Of a stretch of 64,000 nucleotides of DNA, positions 37,001 through 45,234 are shown piece after piece. Under the pieces are notes generated by a model. That model saw only the letters and a program-made list of their open reading frames with translations, ran no database searches and had not been told where the DNA came from. Location: the NCBI GenBank assembly GCA_028583415.1, contig CM053269.1, forward strand, positions 72,143,412-72,207,411, read 5' to 3'. The position numbers and the translations under genes were made by a program. This DNA comes from Protea cynaroides. Its lineage: Eukaryota > Streptophyta > Magnoliopsida > Proteales > Proteaceae. Positions within the stretch are counted from its first letter, which is position 1, and the number at the start of each line of letters is the position of its first letter.

Positions 37001-40000
37001 TCTTGTCGAGGTCTTCATCAATGATGGGTGAAGACCTTGTTTGTCCTCTATCATGCTTTCCCTCTCTTCTAGGTTTTATTGGGATAGTTTTTATCATGTA
37101 TGTAGCCTCGATGGTGGGCCTGACTGAGGAGGGAGTATTCCCTGTGCCATCATCTTCTCTGTCATTGTCATCCCTCCTTCCTTTGTTCTTTCAAGCCTCA
37201 GTCTGGCAGTCATTGGTTTGGTCACGTCCGAAGCTAATTTCGAAGGAACAGGCCTTTTGCTATCCACATACTTGCTAAGCTTGCCGTTTTAGATTAACTC
37301 CTCGATGGCATCCCACAGGTGTCGACACTCATTTGTGGTGTGCCCCTGCTCTTTGTGGAAAGCACAGAATAGCCGCAGATTCCTGTTTCGAGGCTCAACA
37401 TTCATTCTTCTTGGTTTCCTAAAGGACGTTTGGGACTTCCCTACCATGAATATTTCTATCGAGGTTTTTCGAAGTGGGTGGTAGTCTTCATATGGCTGGA
37501 AACTCAGGCCCTCTGCCTCAGCCGTTTTTTTCTTTCTTTTGTTTTTTGGAGGGCTTACCCTTGAAGGTCATGTCCCTCGTTTTTTCTCTTATTTTCTTCT
37601 TCGAGGCTGGGAGTGGAGGCTTCTCTACCGTCTTATCTTTTTTGGTGGGCAAGTTCACCATGGTGTACTTTTCACACCGTGCCTATAGTTTCGCCAGGGT
37701 TATAGCAGGCTTCTTGCCCAAAGAGAAGATCAAGTTATGGGCCCTGACACCACCTTCAATCATGGTTTTATGCACTAAGTCCTCGATGCCCCTCAACTAT
37801 AGGGCCTTGAACCAATTGAGGAAGGCCCAAAGTGTTTCGCCCTCCTCCTGGACACAATCCCTTAGGTTGTATGAGGTTTTCCTTTGTTTACACTGGCTTT
37901 GAAAATGGCTGAGAAATCTAAAGGCAAGCTCTTCGAAGGAGTTAACCGTCCTTTTGGGTAGACTGTTGTACCATAGTTTTTCGGCCCCTTTAAGGGTTGC
38001 AGGGAATACCCGACAAACGATATCTTCTGGATAGGCATGTACTGTCATCTATGCCACATACGAGTCTAAGTAATGTTTTGGGTGAATGGTCCCATCATAT
38101 GCCTCAATAGACGGCATAGTAAAGCCTCGAGGAAGGCAGGTTCTCATGATATGCTCGGATAAAACACTCTCTGTGGAATATATGTGTCGAAGAGGATTTG
38201 GGCGACCCTCCTCCATTCGTTGTAATTGATTACTCAAATCCCGAAGCTCCTGTTCCATATTGCCCTCTGCCTGGCGAGGCTAAGCCTCCATGGGGGCTCA
38301 TTGTAGCCTGGCAGCATCAAACCTCGCTTGGACATCTTCTTGATGTTGCTGATGTGGCCCCAATCGCTCCAAGGCAGGAATTCTGCTTACATTTCATTAA
38401 AAACTTGTTGCGGAGGTGCTGGAAGAAGATGTCTGGCTTGCCCCTTGCGACCTACGTGGTATGGCCCCCACAGTTCTCCTAGAGTGGTGGCTTATCAACC
38501 CTTAGGCCAGAGCTAGTGGTGCCCCTGGGGCATTTCTCTATGCGACCCCCACACGTCGAGGTGCCTCTTGATTATTGTGTTGATCTTGTCACTTGTGGTG
38601 TTTAAGAAGGCCATGGTTCCTTTCTCGTTGCCTTGCGTCGGGGATGTGTTGTGCATTTGCTGCTGGTGGCTAGTCCAATAGTAGCTTCTTCAAGAGCTTG
38701 AGTTGGCATGCCACATTGTCGAATTGTTCCCTTATTACATACTGAGGGGAATTTAGTGGTGACACTTCTACCTCTGGAGCAAGGTTGTCCACTACGGGGA
38801 TACAGGCTTCATTTGCTCCAGGGATGCCTTCTGGAGGATGTACACCCTGCGGAAGGTTGGCTCTAGGAGGGATGTTCCTCCCAGCGTTGTTGTTGATTTA
38901 TTGTTGGTTGGCGTTCATTCTCTTTCGGTATCTAGTTTCAATTATTGACATCCACCAAGTTAGATACCTAAGTTTTTATTAGATTCCCACAGACAACGCC
39001 AAACTGTTGTTGTCTCAAACTGGATTGGTCCTTAGCTCGCTCAGATTTCCTGCAAAAAGAAGATAAGACATCATAGTGACGGTGGGGTGGAGACACCCTT
39101 TGGCCTCCGATGCCTAAGTTAGTCTAATGGACAAGAAGTATGGGACAGACAACGAGGATTGTCCCTTTGAATTAAGGAGAATCGGGTAACTCACTTGCTC
39201 TGAGTTTGGATGCTTGAGATTGTCTGTGTTTTTACCTGTGTATGCTTTGTCCATTTGTAGGTTAGGAATAACATGAATATGGGAGCTGGACATATCTTCT
39301 GTTGTGGCAGAATGTCCTCCCCTAGAGTGTGATTTACACCCATTAATTTAGAGATCAAGTGATCTTACGCTAAGTCATCGGATGGTGGGATCTCCATTTC
39401 AGGATTCTGTCGATTACTCTATGGCGGATATTTGGAGATCTTGATCTCTACACTCATCGAAGTGGGTCCTCCTCATACGTTACTATACAGCTAGCATGTT
39501 GCGCGTGAACTTGTACGGCGGTGTTTGTTTTTGGAGAGATGCCGAAATTACTACATTGGAGAGGCGTCGAGGCCCCCATGTTGCTGAGGTGCCGAGGCCT
39601 CCACATTGGTATGGTGTCGGAGCTTCTACTCTGGTGAGGCTTCTAGGCCCTTGTGGTTGCGAGGCTCCGAGGCCCTTATGATGACAAGGCTCTGTAGCCC
39701 TCATGATAGCAAGGCTCCAAAGCTCTTCACTATTCTCATTGGTGGTTCCGGTTCATCAAGAACTGTTTTTGTCTCTTTCTTTTAAGGTTGGTTATGAGAA
39801 CGAGGGCCTTCCCTCGAAGGCTTGGGCCCTAATGTACACATGTCAAAACTTGATTGGGGGAGACACATTCTCCCATATCACATTGCTACAGAGAAATTAA
39901 TATGGTCATTGATGGTCTACCTTGGTTTGCAGCTAAAAACCAAGTTACAGTGTTTTGGAATTATTGCCCAAATATGTTTAGCAAATACGTTTGCTGGGCT

Positions 40001-43000
40001 GCTTTGGAGCATCCCAGATTTAGATTTTTATTGCCAGTTCTCCTCCCTGCTAATGGCAATGTCCAAGGTGGGGGTGGATCTTGGTTTTTCTTTCTTTCTT
40101 TTATATCTCTTGTAATTTTCTTTTTTTTTCTCTATTAATACAAGTTGCTAACCTTTAACAAAAAAACAACCACTATGGACCCAAGAATGAAAAACAGAAT
40201 GCTAAACAGCTCTCCCCTTCTTGACACTCACAATATAGGTTTAGGGCTTATTAGTTTAGCTAGGAATTTAGCCTCTTTTGATTCAATCAATGAGCACAAG
40301 TGGCCCTACTTCTCCACAACTGGATGTTAGTTAAATTAAGTTATGGGTATCATAGTGTCACGGTGATTAGGAGGGCTAAGGCGTTGGAGGGCTGCATGGA
40401 GGGCTGCTTGAGTGCTTAGGTGACAAGCCGAGTTGACTAGGCAATCCAAGGGACGTAATAGGAATGAAAACAGTTGAAACAAATAAGAAATCAAGCAAGA
40501 AACCCTTGTAAGCTGTAGAAAAGTATGTTACAGAGTAAGTTTGAAACTATTACAGAATTACAAGGAAAAAAAAATATATATTAATATTTATTTAAGTCAG
40601 AACACTTACAGAAATTATGAAGTAATATCAATAATATGAATAGGGCTGAGTCGTGCCACCGGTCACTATCCTTAAGATTAATTCACCCCTTATGTGCATA
40701 GAGTTCCCGTGAGATTAATCCCCAAGATAAAACAGCCCCGAAGTCGAAGCTTCTTCCACTTAGGTTGCACTCCAACAAGTGGTCTTCGTCAGAATTCCGA
40801 CGGCTACAATCAACACTTGAAGAGAAACCGATTGTTTTTTGATAAGTATGAAAACCAGAATAAGGCTGGAGGAGGGAGAGAGAGAGAGAGATAGAGTTGT
40901 GTACAAATACACTGTTGTTGTTGTAACCTTATGCTAATGGACTCTTTCCATATTAATAGAAAAGAAGTCCCAAATCAAAGGATACTATGGAAAGTTGTAT
41001 CCATCCAATGGGTTATGATGAAAGGGTGCGTCAGTAGAATAGGAGGTCCAGATTTAATCTCTCCAACGATCATAGAGATCAATGGTTGAGATTAAACTAA
41101 TTTGAATTGATATCTATTCAAATACGTCATGTCTCTATGTATTCAAATACGTAGAGACATATCCTTTCAAAAAAATAAGCACCCGCACCCCCGGCCCGGC
41201 CCGGCCCGGCGCACGCGTGTGTGAAAAGAACCCCGGACCCCCTGGACCCTTCCCTCTAGAGGCATCCTTTCATTTAAGGGCTCAAGATGTTATAGGTCAC
41301 ACAATATATATATATATATACCTCCTCAATCTTTCTTCTTCAAGCAATATGGGACTAAAACAAGTCCTACAAGCTATGCCAACCAAAAAATACAAGTGAG
41401 AAAATTTTCCTCCAAAACCAAAATCAGAAAAATAGAGTCAAAATTTTGAACCTATTTTTGTTTTAAAACTTTAAAAACCCAACAAAAGCTTAGTAGCTAA
41501 GAAAAAATTACACAATGAAAAATAGCAGATGAAACTATCCCTTGGGATGTAATAGGAATGAACCTGTGGAGCTGTAAAAGAAACTGGAGACGCTGTATGA
41601 AAAACACCTTCACATCCATCCACTAAAAAATCAAATGATCCTTCTTCCAATAAGTTTGCTTTGAATAAATGAAGTCTTTCCTTGGCCCCATCAAGAGCAA
41701 GTAAATGTTCAGTCTTCTTTGGATCATCTGCAACAGCATATGAACTGAAATTAATGAACAAAACAACAAGAAGACAGGCATCCTTGGCCTGCACAGGCAA
41801 GTACAGCATTCAAATGTTTAATTGTGCCATTAAGTGTTATTCCTAATAGTCATGATGGAAAAGTGCGATGATGACTGAATGACAGTCATGGTGTTTAATT
41901 GTTGTAACAATATCACAAGGAGATGAGCAGCAACCACAAACCAGAAAACTGAAAGAGAGAGAAGAGAAGAGAATAGAAAAGAAGAAGAGAAGAAGAGAGA
42001 CTTAAGCACAGCAGTGTGCTGTACTTAGTCTATGTTTTGTATTTATAGACTAAGCAGTAGCTATTACAAGCAATAGTCTCTATAATAAAAAGGGACATAA
42101 AAGGAAATACAAAACAAAAAGTATAGAAACGAAGATACAACCAAAATAGAGAATTTCCCAAAAGCTAATGTCGGTGGCAGTCATTACCGCCAGTAGGTAT
42201 TGGTATTGATAAGGGCCTGTTTGGCCGTTACATATCTTGTAACAATTGTGACTGACTGAATGACTCTATCAGGACTGCTTCCTCTGATGGCAAGACTTCT
42301 TGGGACCTGGGCAGTCCTCACTCAAGCCTTTTTGCTTACTCTGGGTTGATTAAAATCAAATTCCAATGCTAGATTAATACAAGTAAGATATTTCACTGTA
42401 ATACAGAGCAAATTCTACCCCTGTGGACTCAAGAAACTAAATTTGTATTTTAGTGTCACATTCTACCTTATTATAATTTCTATCAGAAGAAACAGAATTT
42501 TCCCTGTAAGAATGATATCTAGTTCAAATTAAATAGTTACAATTTGATAATGCTTAGTACCACCAGAATGTCATTTCAATAATTTATGACATCTTAACAA
42601 ATATCCAAAAGTTGTTAAAATTAGGCCTAATAACATTAAAAATATCATTTATGGCTTTTTCTCCATTTTTGTGATGTTCCTCATTGTAACAGGTACTTAT
42701 AAACCCTAAAATGCCTTGTAACATGGTAAATGTCACATCTTATAAGGCTTATAAGGCATTTCTTATAGAAAATGAAAAGCACAACTTTTGGTGGCGTTTG
42801 TATCTATCACCAAAAGTAGTGACCGTTCATAAACAAATATGTTACTTAAATGTGTTCTGTTATTTATGGTGACTTTTTGTAATTGTCATCAATTCTGGAG
42901 ATAATTATAAACAAGTTCTGATACTATCGTGACATTCGACGTGCCACAACAGTCAATGTTAGGATAGAAATCATCGGATATCAACCTACAGACTGTCAAG

Positions 43001-43947
43001 GGTTGTATTTTAGCCGACATACATATCGATGTATTGATATGCGCGTTGGTTGAATTCCAATTCTTAGATCAACCGCAATTCTCACCTACCGCAAGAGAGG
43101 ATTTAAATCCCAATGTTAGAAGTTCACGGTCAGACCAAGTCACCCAAACCAACAAAAGGCCAAACCCATTGACCAATGGTCGGACCAGGGAAACAGTCAG
43201 CCAAGGTTATCTGGTCTGACCGGCCCATCTGCAGCAGGCTGGAATGGCATGCTGCCGTGGGTTGGCTGAGGTTGCCACGGGTTGACCCTGCATGGCTACG
43301 GTCCCAGCAGTCTCGCACACCTCTACCTCTACTGCTGGCTTGGCCTCTGATGCCGGGCTTGGACAGCTGCCTCTTAATGCACTGTTAACCATCGGTATTT
43401 CTTTACCACAGGCTGGTCTGGCATGAAATAGGGATTTTAGCAAGGCCAAAGTGATGGTGAAGATTCTAACCACTCAAAATACATCGGAATGTCTACAACC
43501 ACTCAAAATTCATTAGAATATATTTTAATACACTTTGACTGTGGGTAGATCCTCATTATCACTTTGGCCTCACTATACAAATTTTTTTTCCGCAGGCATG
43601 TAGCCTTCGGTCAAAACTTTATTCAACCTCATTTTTTTTTCTTTTTTTTATCAGAAACTGCGAACGGGCTCTGCTTAACAAGTATGGTCAATCCACAAGG
43701 AGGATAGCAGGTCAGCCAGAAACGAATCTCTAAGAGAGGAGTAGAAACAACAGACCATCTAGGAGACAGTAAACATGAAGCTTGGAAGCTTAAATAAGAA
43801 GAGAGAGATTCAAGAAGATATATACTGACTTGGGTCCCGAACAGAAGCTTTAACAGTGTATCCTTTGGCTAGCAGAAGCTTCACCAGCCATGAGGCAATG
43901 TATCCAGAAGCACCTGTAACGCACACCGTCTTCCCAGCACCGCTCAT
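19901..43947 (-). CDS. CCR-like / cinnamyl-alcohol-dehydrogenase-like NADPH reductase, six exons
   Basis: Joining 43947-43830, 41727-41564, 24218-24027, 23816-23654, 21299-21113 and 20045-19901 gives 969 bases: 322 codons plus TAA, all introns GT-AG and every phase matching. It is an extended short-chain (DFR/CCR superfamily) reductase. Residues 10-18 are the Rossmann VTGASGYIA nucleotide loop, TSS 124-126 holds the catalytic Ser, and Y161-x3-K165 (NGYIVSK) is the catalytic pair. The true CCR signature NWYCYGK is absent, so this is a CCR-like member. It would reduce an aldehyde, ketone or acyl-CoA with NADPH in the cytosol; the substrate is unknown. Length is normal for the family. An in-frame ATG at 44070 would add 41 residues; MSGAGK at 43947 fits the family. 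Intron 2 is 17.3 kb because of nested transposons, yet the exons are clean. Confidence 0.92.
21113..21299 (-). CDS. CCR-like gene 1, exon 5
   Basis: 187 bases; AQTFPN..FGWVDIKAVANAHIQAFE then LRELYPTLNLPE. The GWVDVxDVA segment belongs to the substrate-binding lobe. Donor AAAA|GTAAGT, acceptor TTGCAG. Confidence 0.92.
22236..22523 (-). pseudogene. Captured fragment of extra-large G protein (XLG) gene
   Basis: The - frame reads EDDVEFSFAMEYGGPPVSYN, then LPRAAPIDIKRIPTAAVVAP and SLPVVQPLL. This is the conserved N-terminal segment of plant XLG proteins (xFAxEYxGPPxSYxxPxAxPI...IPxAAVV). It lies in an open frame from 22562 to 22062 that runs out through the transposon's inverted repeat. The XLG Cys-rich and G-alpha parts are absent, so this is a partial exon copy, not a gene. 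Confidence 0.85.
22683..22886 (+). pseudogene. Captured fragment of reticulon-like (RTNLB) gene
   Basis: The + frame reads ADAVLWKRWTSAGAWPLVTA, then FLFERAGYSPLSLVAHVLFL and LFLWAKSASLLNR. This matches the start of the reticulon homology domain: DVLLW, first hydrophobic hairpin, LFLW. It ends LLNR|GTATTG, a splice-donor-like edge, so genomic DNA rather than mRNA was captured. The second hairpin is missing. Confidence 0.85.
23654..23816 (-). CDS. CCR-like gene 1, exon 4
   Basis: 163 bases starting NGYIVSKTLAEEAAWKFAKE with the catalytic Y161 and K165, then INPSMVIGPLLQPTLN. Donor ATG|GTATGC. Confidence 0.93.
24027..24218 (-). CDS. CCR-like gene 1, exon 3
   Basis: 192 bases: AELIDPALKGTLNVLGSC, KRVVLTSSVAAV (catalytic Ser region), KPRTPDVVVDETWFSDP. 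Donor ACTCAG|GTCCTT, acceptor TTTCAG, both in phase 0. Confidence 0.93.
24440..25000 (-). mobile_element. RTE-type LINE 3' fragment
   Basis: On the - strand, decayed frames give the end of an RTE-type reverse transcriptase ORF (AEMRMLRWRNGK, KIRNEQIR, WHGHMQRRPL). It is followed by the GGGGTTGACTATATGGATGCC-like tail at about 24456. The same fragment lies at 62290-62609 in the second CCR-like gene, so it was present before the gene duplicated. Confidence 0.7.
25040..25186 (+). mobile_element. L1 LINE RNase H fragment, left part (split by gypsy)
   Basis: The + frame reads EPDSLLVVKNLMHRLIPWL, the RNase H (RVT_3-like) domain of plant L1 elements. It continues at 39881 after the gypsy insertion with CYREINMVIDGLPWFAAKNQ. 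Target bases CATTG (25182-25186) are repeated at 39881-39885. Confidence 0.7.
25187..26060 (-). repeat. Gypsy 3' LTR
   Basis: 874 bp, TGTTGTCATCTC to CTAGTATCA. It pairs with 39008-39880. About 25735-25905 is a degenerate minisatellite of GAGGCTCCGAGGCCC-like units of roughly 24 bases. Confidence 0.9.
26061..26077 (-). other. Polypurine tract of gypsy element
   Basis: Read on the - strand, AAAAGCAAGGGGCATC abuts the LTR, as expected for plus-strand priming. Confidence 0.65.
27050..30150. mobile_element. About 3.1-kb insertion interrupting the aORF
   Basis: aORF-like coding stops near 27046 and resumes near 30151 (GWYYF-like segment). Between them lies AT-rich unrelated sequence without recognisable proteins, containing the 27140-28199 MULE. 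Short ACCGGTCGCA/GACCAGTATGGTC words recur at 29270-29450 and 29990-30040. The exact ends and target duplication were not found, so the class is open. Confidence 0.5.
27140..28199. mobile_element. Mutator-like element, 1060 bp, candidate Pack-MULE
   Basis: Long inverted ends (at least 66 bases, over 90% identical; core TTGACACATACCACCCCTGT) flanked by a perfect 9-bp duplication TAAAATAAA (27131-27139, 28200-28208). No transposase. The inside has a 90-residue + frame at 27313-27585 (MKNLKYPSS...) ending near a possible donor (TTTCTTCAG|GTCC), plus a (CT)n tract at 27992-28025. The inner frames were not recognised, so gene capture is possible but unproven. Confidence 0.88.
32237..32775. repeat. 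Tandem repeat, period about 157 bp, inside gypsy 3' region
   Basis: Three full copies start near 32311, 32470 and 32625 with CCTTAGGATAATTATCCACC, and a partial copy precedes them. It lies between integrase and the aORF, where Tat elements are known to carry tandem arrays that can seed satellites. Confidence 0.85.
32780..34069 (-). pseudogene. Gypsy integrase (zinc finger, DDE core, GPY-like tail)
   Basis: Order on the - strand: H2C2 zinc region at 33880-33720 (MHEGFCSSHQ, CIQCQRHAK), DDE core with VAIDYFTK, VVTDNEK and HHPEANGQVE, then a C-terminal GPY-like module (VGDLVLRKALD, NWEEPYKV, GAYHLQRMDG). All three acidic residues are still readable, but the frame is broken by several stops. Confidence 0.85.
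34210..34466 (-). pseudogene. Second (archaeal-type) RNase H, aRH
   Basis: - frame reads NNETEYEALIDGFQLVKYL, HSDSQVVVKQVMRDYEAK. The EYEAL and DSQ motifs mark the extra RNase H placed between RT-RH and integrase in the Tat lineage. It fixes the clade. Confidence 0.85.
34520..35840 (-). pseudogene. Gypsy reverse transcriptase and RNase H
   Basis: - strand motifs in order: WRKCIDYTDLNKVCPKDSYP, LSFMDAYFRYNQIPM, SFGLKNARATYQRLVNKVF, MEVYVDDFLVKS with an intact YVDD, then the connection and RNase H (FEWTPECQHAFRELG, YYVSKILLDAETRYQAIEK, WAVELRQFDLYYKPR). Stops at several points, for example after NKVFKN. Confidence 0.88.
36040..36759 (-). pseudogene. Gypsy aspartic protease
   Basis: MVDTRSATDILYYNTF contains the active-site motif with Gly changed to Arg (DTG to DTR). 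It is followed after a gap by VVLGRPSLHHLK and GECRGNQRISRQCY. The Gly loss should disable it even without the frame breaks. Confidence 0.8.
37230..38920 (-). pseudogene. Gypsy gag
   Basis: The central gag domain reads FTMPSIEAYDGTIHPKHYLD, then (after an in-frame TAG at 38049) MTVHAYPEDIVCRVFPATLK, KLWYNSLPKRTVNSFEELA and ETLWAFLNWF. A frameshifted CxFHxxxGHxTxxC-like knuckle follows near 37340. The N-terminal start is probably near 38916. Confidence 0.8.
38985..39007 (-). other. Primer binding site of gypsy element
   Basis: Just inside the 5' LTR the - strand reads ACAGTTTGGCGTTGTCTGTG, close to the TTTGGCGCCGTCTGTGGGA sequence I recall as common at this position in Tat-type elements. The tRNA was not verified. 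Confidence 0.6.
39008..39880 (-). repeat. Gypsy 5' LTR
   Basis: 873 bp; TGTTGTCTCAAAC to CCCATATCA. Paired with 25187-26060; CATTG follows at 39881-39885. The GAGGCTCCGAGGCCC minisatellite recurs at about 39560-39725. Confidence 0.9.
39881..40170 (+). mobile_element. L1 LINE RNase H fragment and 3' tail, right part
   Basis: It continues the 25040-25186 frame: HCYREINMVIDGLPWFAAKN then decays. The end has a TTAATACAAGTTGCTAACC-like L1 tail and an A-rich stretch. It is antisense to the CCR-like host gene. Confidence 0.65.
40171..41563. other. Rest of intron 2, unclassified repeats
   Basis: No coding sequence is recognised. Notable bits are a GA microsatellite near 40868-40894, a CCGGC pentamer run at 41191-41212 and a short TA run at about 41302-41320. 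Probably old retrotransposon debris. Confidence 0.4.
41564..41727 (-). CDS. CCR-like gene 1, exon 2
   Basis: 164 bases: (N)DPKKTEHLLALDGAKERLHL, FKANLLEEGSFD, GCEGVFHTASPVSFTAPQ. Acceptor TTGCAG, donor CACAG|GTTCAT. Exons 1 and 2 together make exactly 94 codons. Confidence 0.92.
41903..42244 (-). mobile_element. Solo LTR in intron 1
   Basis: 342 bp with TGTAACA...TGTAACA termini and a 5-bp duplication ATTGT (41898-41902, 42245-42249). On the - strand it has a promoter-like CTATAAATACAAAAC followed by a CT-rich leader, as in LTR R/U5 regions. Only one LTR and no internal part, so a solo LTR left by recombination. Confidence 0.8.
42250..43829. other. Rest of intron 1
   Basis: Non-coding. 43005-43110 belongs to a small repeat family also seen at 50530-50650 and 57850-57935 (ATGCATTGGTATGC core, then CACCTGCCGCA-like end). 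43130-43330 is GC-richer with repeated GGTTG/CCACGGGTTG words. Confidence 0.5.
43830..43947 (-). CDS. CCR-like gene 1, exon 1
   Basis: 39 codons plus one base: MSGAGKTVCVTGASGYIASW, then LVKLLLAKGYTVKASVRDP. Donor CCCAA|GTCAGT. The open frame extends upstream to an ATG at 44070 (METVLPFYS...), so an N-terminal extension of 41 residues cannot be excluded. Confidence 0.93.
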
Positions 43948-44070
43948 TTTCTCTGGTTGATTGGTTTCTCTGGTTCCTGCTTCCCCTAGAATTTCACTCT
44001 CTTTGGTTGCTGATTTAATAAAAGATGGTCGTTCTGGCCTGGGAGAATAAAACGGAAGCACTGTTTCCAT

Positions 44071-44564
44071 AATTTATTCAAAAAAAATTATCTGTTTCCA
44101 TTTCCCCACATTATTAAAAAATCAAAATTTTGTTTTTTATACTTTATTTTTTATTGGATCTCTGTGGTGTGGAAACAAAATAAAATGGTGAAAAGGAAGA
44201 AATGAATGCTAACAGCTGTGCGTGTCTTATGACGTTATCATTGGAATTAGTGGGAAGTGACAAAAGTCGTTTCTATTTTTCTTGAATTCCATCATGTCTT
44301 TGTAGCGTGGGTCACTTGTAAAGCATGGAATCCACTCAATGTGAACCGTCATGAAATCCTTCGGTAGATACAATTATATGTCGGTGAACTATTATCCATT
44401 CTTTTATCAAAGATTGTCTACACGTTAAACAAGATCAGGCTGCACTGTACCTACAAAGGTGCAGCCTCCATTGTATGAAAACCAGTGTAAAAAGTGTGAT
44501 TCAATTGTCGGAAATTCTTTGAAGCAATTTATAGAAAGGAAGAGAAGCTATGTTAAAGATCAAA
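44071..44564 (-). promoter_or_regulatory. Likely promoter region of CCR-like gene 1
   Basis: AT-rich sequence upstream of the gene on the - strand, with several TAAA/TATA-like words and no single convincing TATA box. No ORF. The palindromic LTR element lies immediately beyond. Confidence 0.4.
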
Positions 44565-44569
44565 GTACC

Positions 44570-45229
44570 TGTTGGGTTGTGTTTTGTATTCTGTAGGGTC
44601 TACATAATTATTAGAGTTTGGATTTATTATATGTATAAAGAATAAATCTGTAATTGTATAAGGATTAGGGTTTTCAGAGTCCTTATGTATTGTTTCTTTG
44701 GAAAAAAACCCTAGGTAAGGCTGACAGAGGAGAACACTCTGTCAGGTGTGGTAAACAATAAATTTTTTTTTAGGAATAAAGGAGATTTCTTTTTTTCAAG
44801 GTGGAAGTAGGTATCCCACATTGGGGTGTTGAACCACGTTAAATTTTCTTGTTCTTCGTTTTGTTCTGGTTTCCACTTTCATCCCGTAACAAGTGATATC
44901 ACTTACTAGGATTAGGAGCACAAATCACAAAGAAAAACAAAAAAACAAGATTTATCGTAGTTCAGCACCCCCTCGTGGGATGCCTACTTCCATCGAAGAA
45001 AAAAAAATTTCTTTATTCCAAAAAACCTTTAGAGCTCTCCATCTAACAGAGTGTTCTCCCTTGTCAATCTTAGGTTTTTCCAACAAAGACAATATATAGA
45101 GACTCTAAAAACCCTAATCCTCACACAATTACAAATTTGCCATCATACCAATAGTAGACCCAAACCTGAATACAAGTACTACCCTATAACTATATGGATC
45201 CCACATAATACAAACAACCAAACCCTACA
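44570..45229. mobile_element. Palindromic element: two head-to-head LTRs
   Basis: 660 bp flanked by a perfect 5-bp duplication GTACC (44565-44569, 45230-45234). Each half, read inward from its end, begins TGTTGGGTT or TGTAGGGTT. Both then run through the same landmarks: GATTAGGGTTTT..AGAGTC, GAGAACACTCTGT, AATAAAG, GGAAGTAGG.ATCCCAC and a GTTGAACCACG-like end. The centre is the perfect palindrome AAGTGATATCACTT (44891-44904), close to the exact midpoint. The half has the make-up of a copia/TRIM LTR (polyadenylation-type AATAAA, CACGTTAAATTTTCTTG). Confidence 0.85.
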
Positions 45230-45234
45230 GTACC

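Larger units (their letters stand above)
25187..39880 (-). mobile_element. Tat-lineage Ty3/gypsy LTR retrotransposon, 14.7 kb, decayed
   Basis: Complete by structure: LTRs of 874 and 873 bp with TG...CA ends, flanked by 5-bp duplication CATTG. Domain order on the - strand is gag, protease, RT, RNase H, a second archaeal-type RNase H, integrase, a tandem-repeat block, then a long ORF on the opposite strand. The extra RNase H and the antisense ORF are the hallmarks of the Tat/Retand/Ogre group. Numerous stops and frameshifts mean no functional protein remains. The LTRs look roughly 90% identical, so the insertion is not recent. It lies in intron 2 of CCR-like gene 1, in the same transcriptional sense, and is itself interrupted near 27050-30150. 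Confidence 0.93.
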
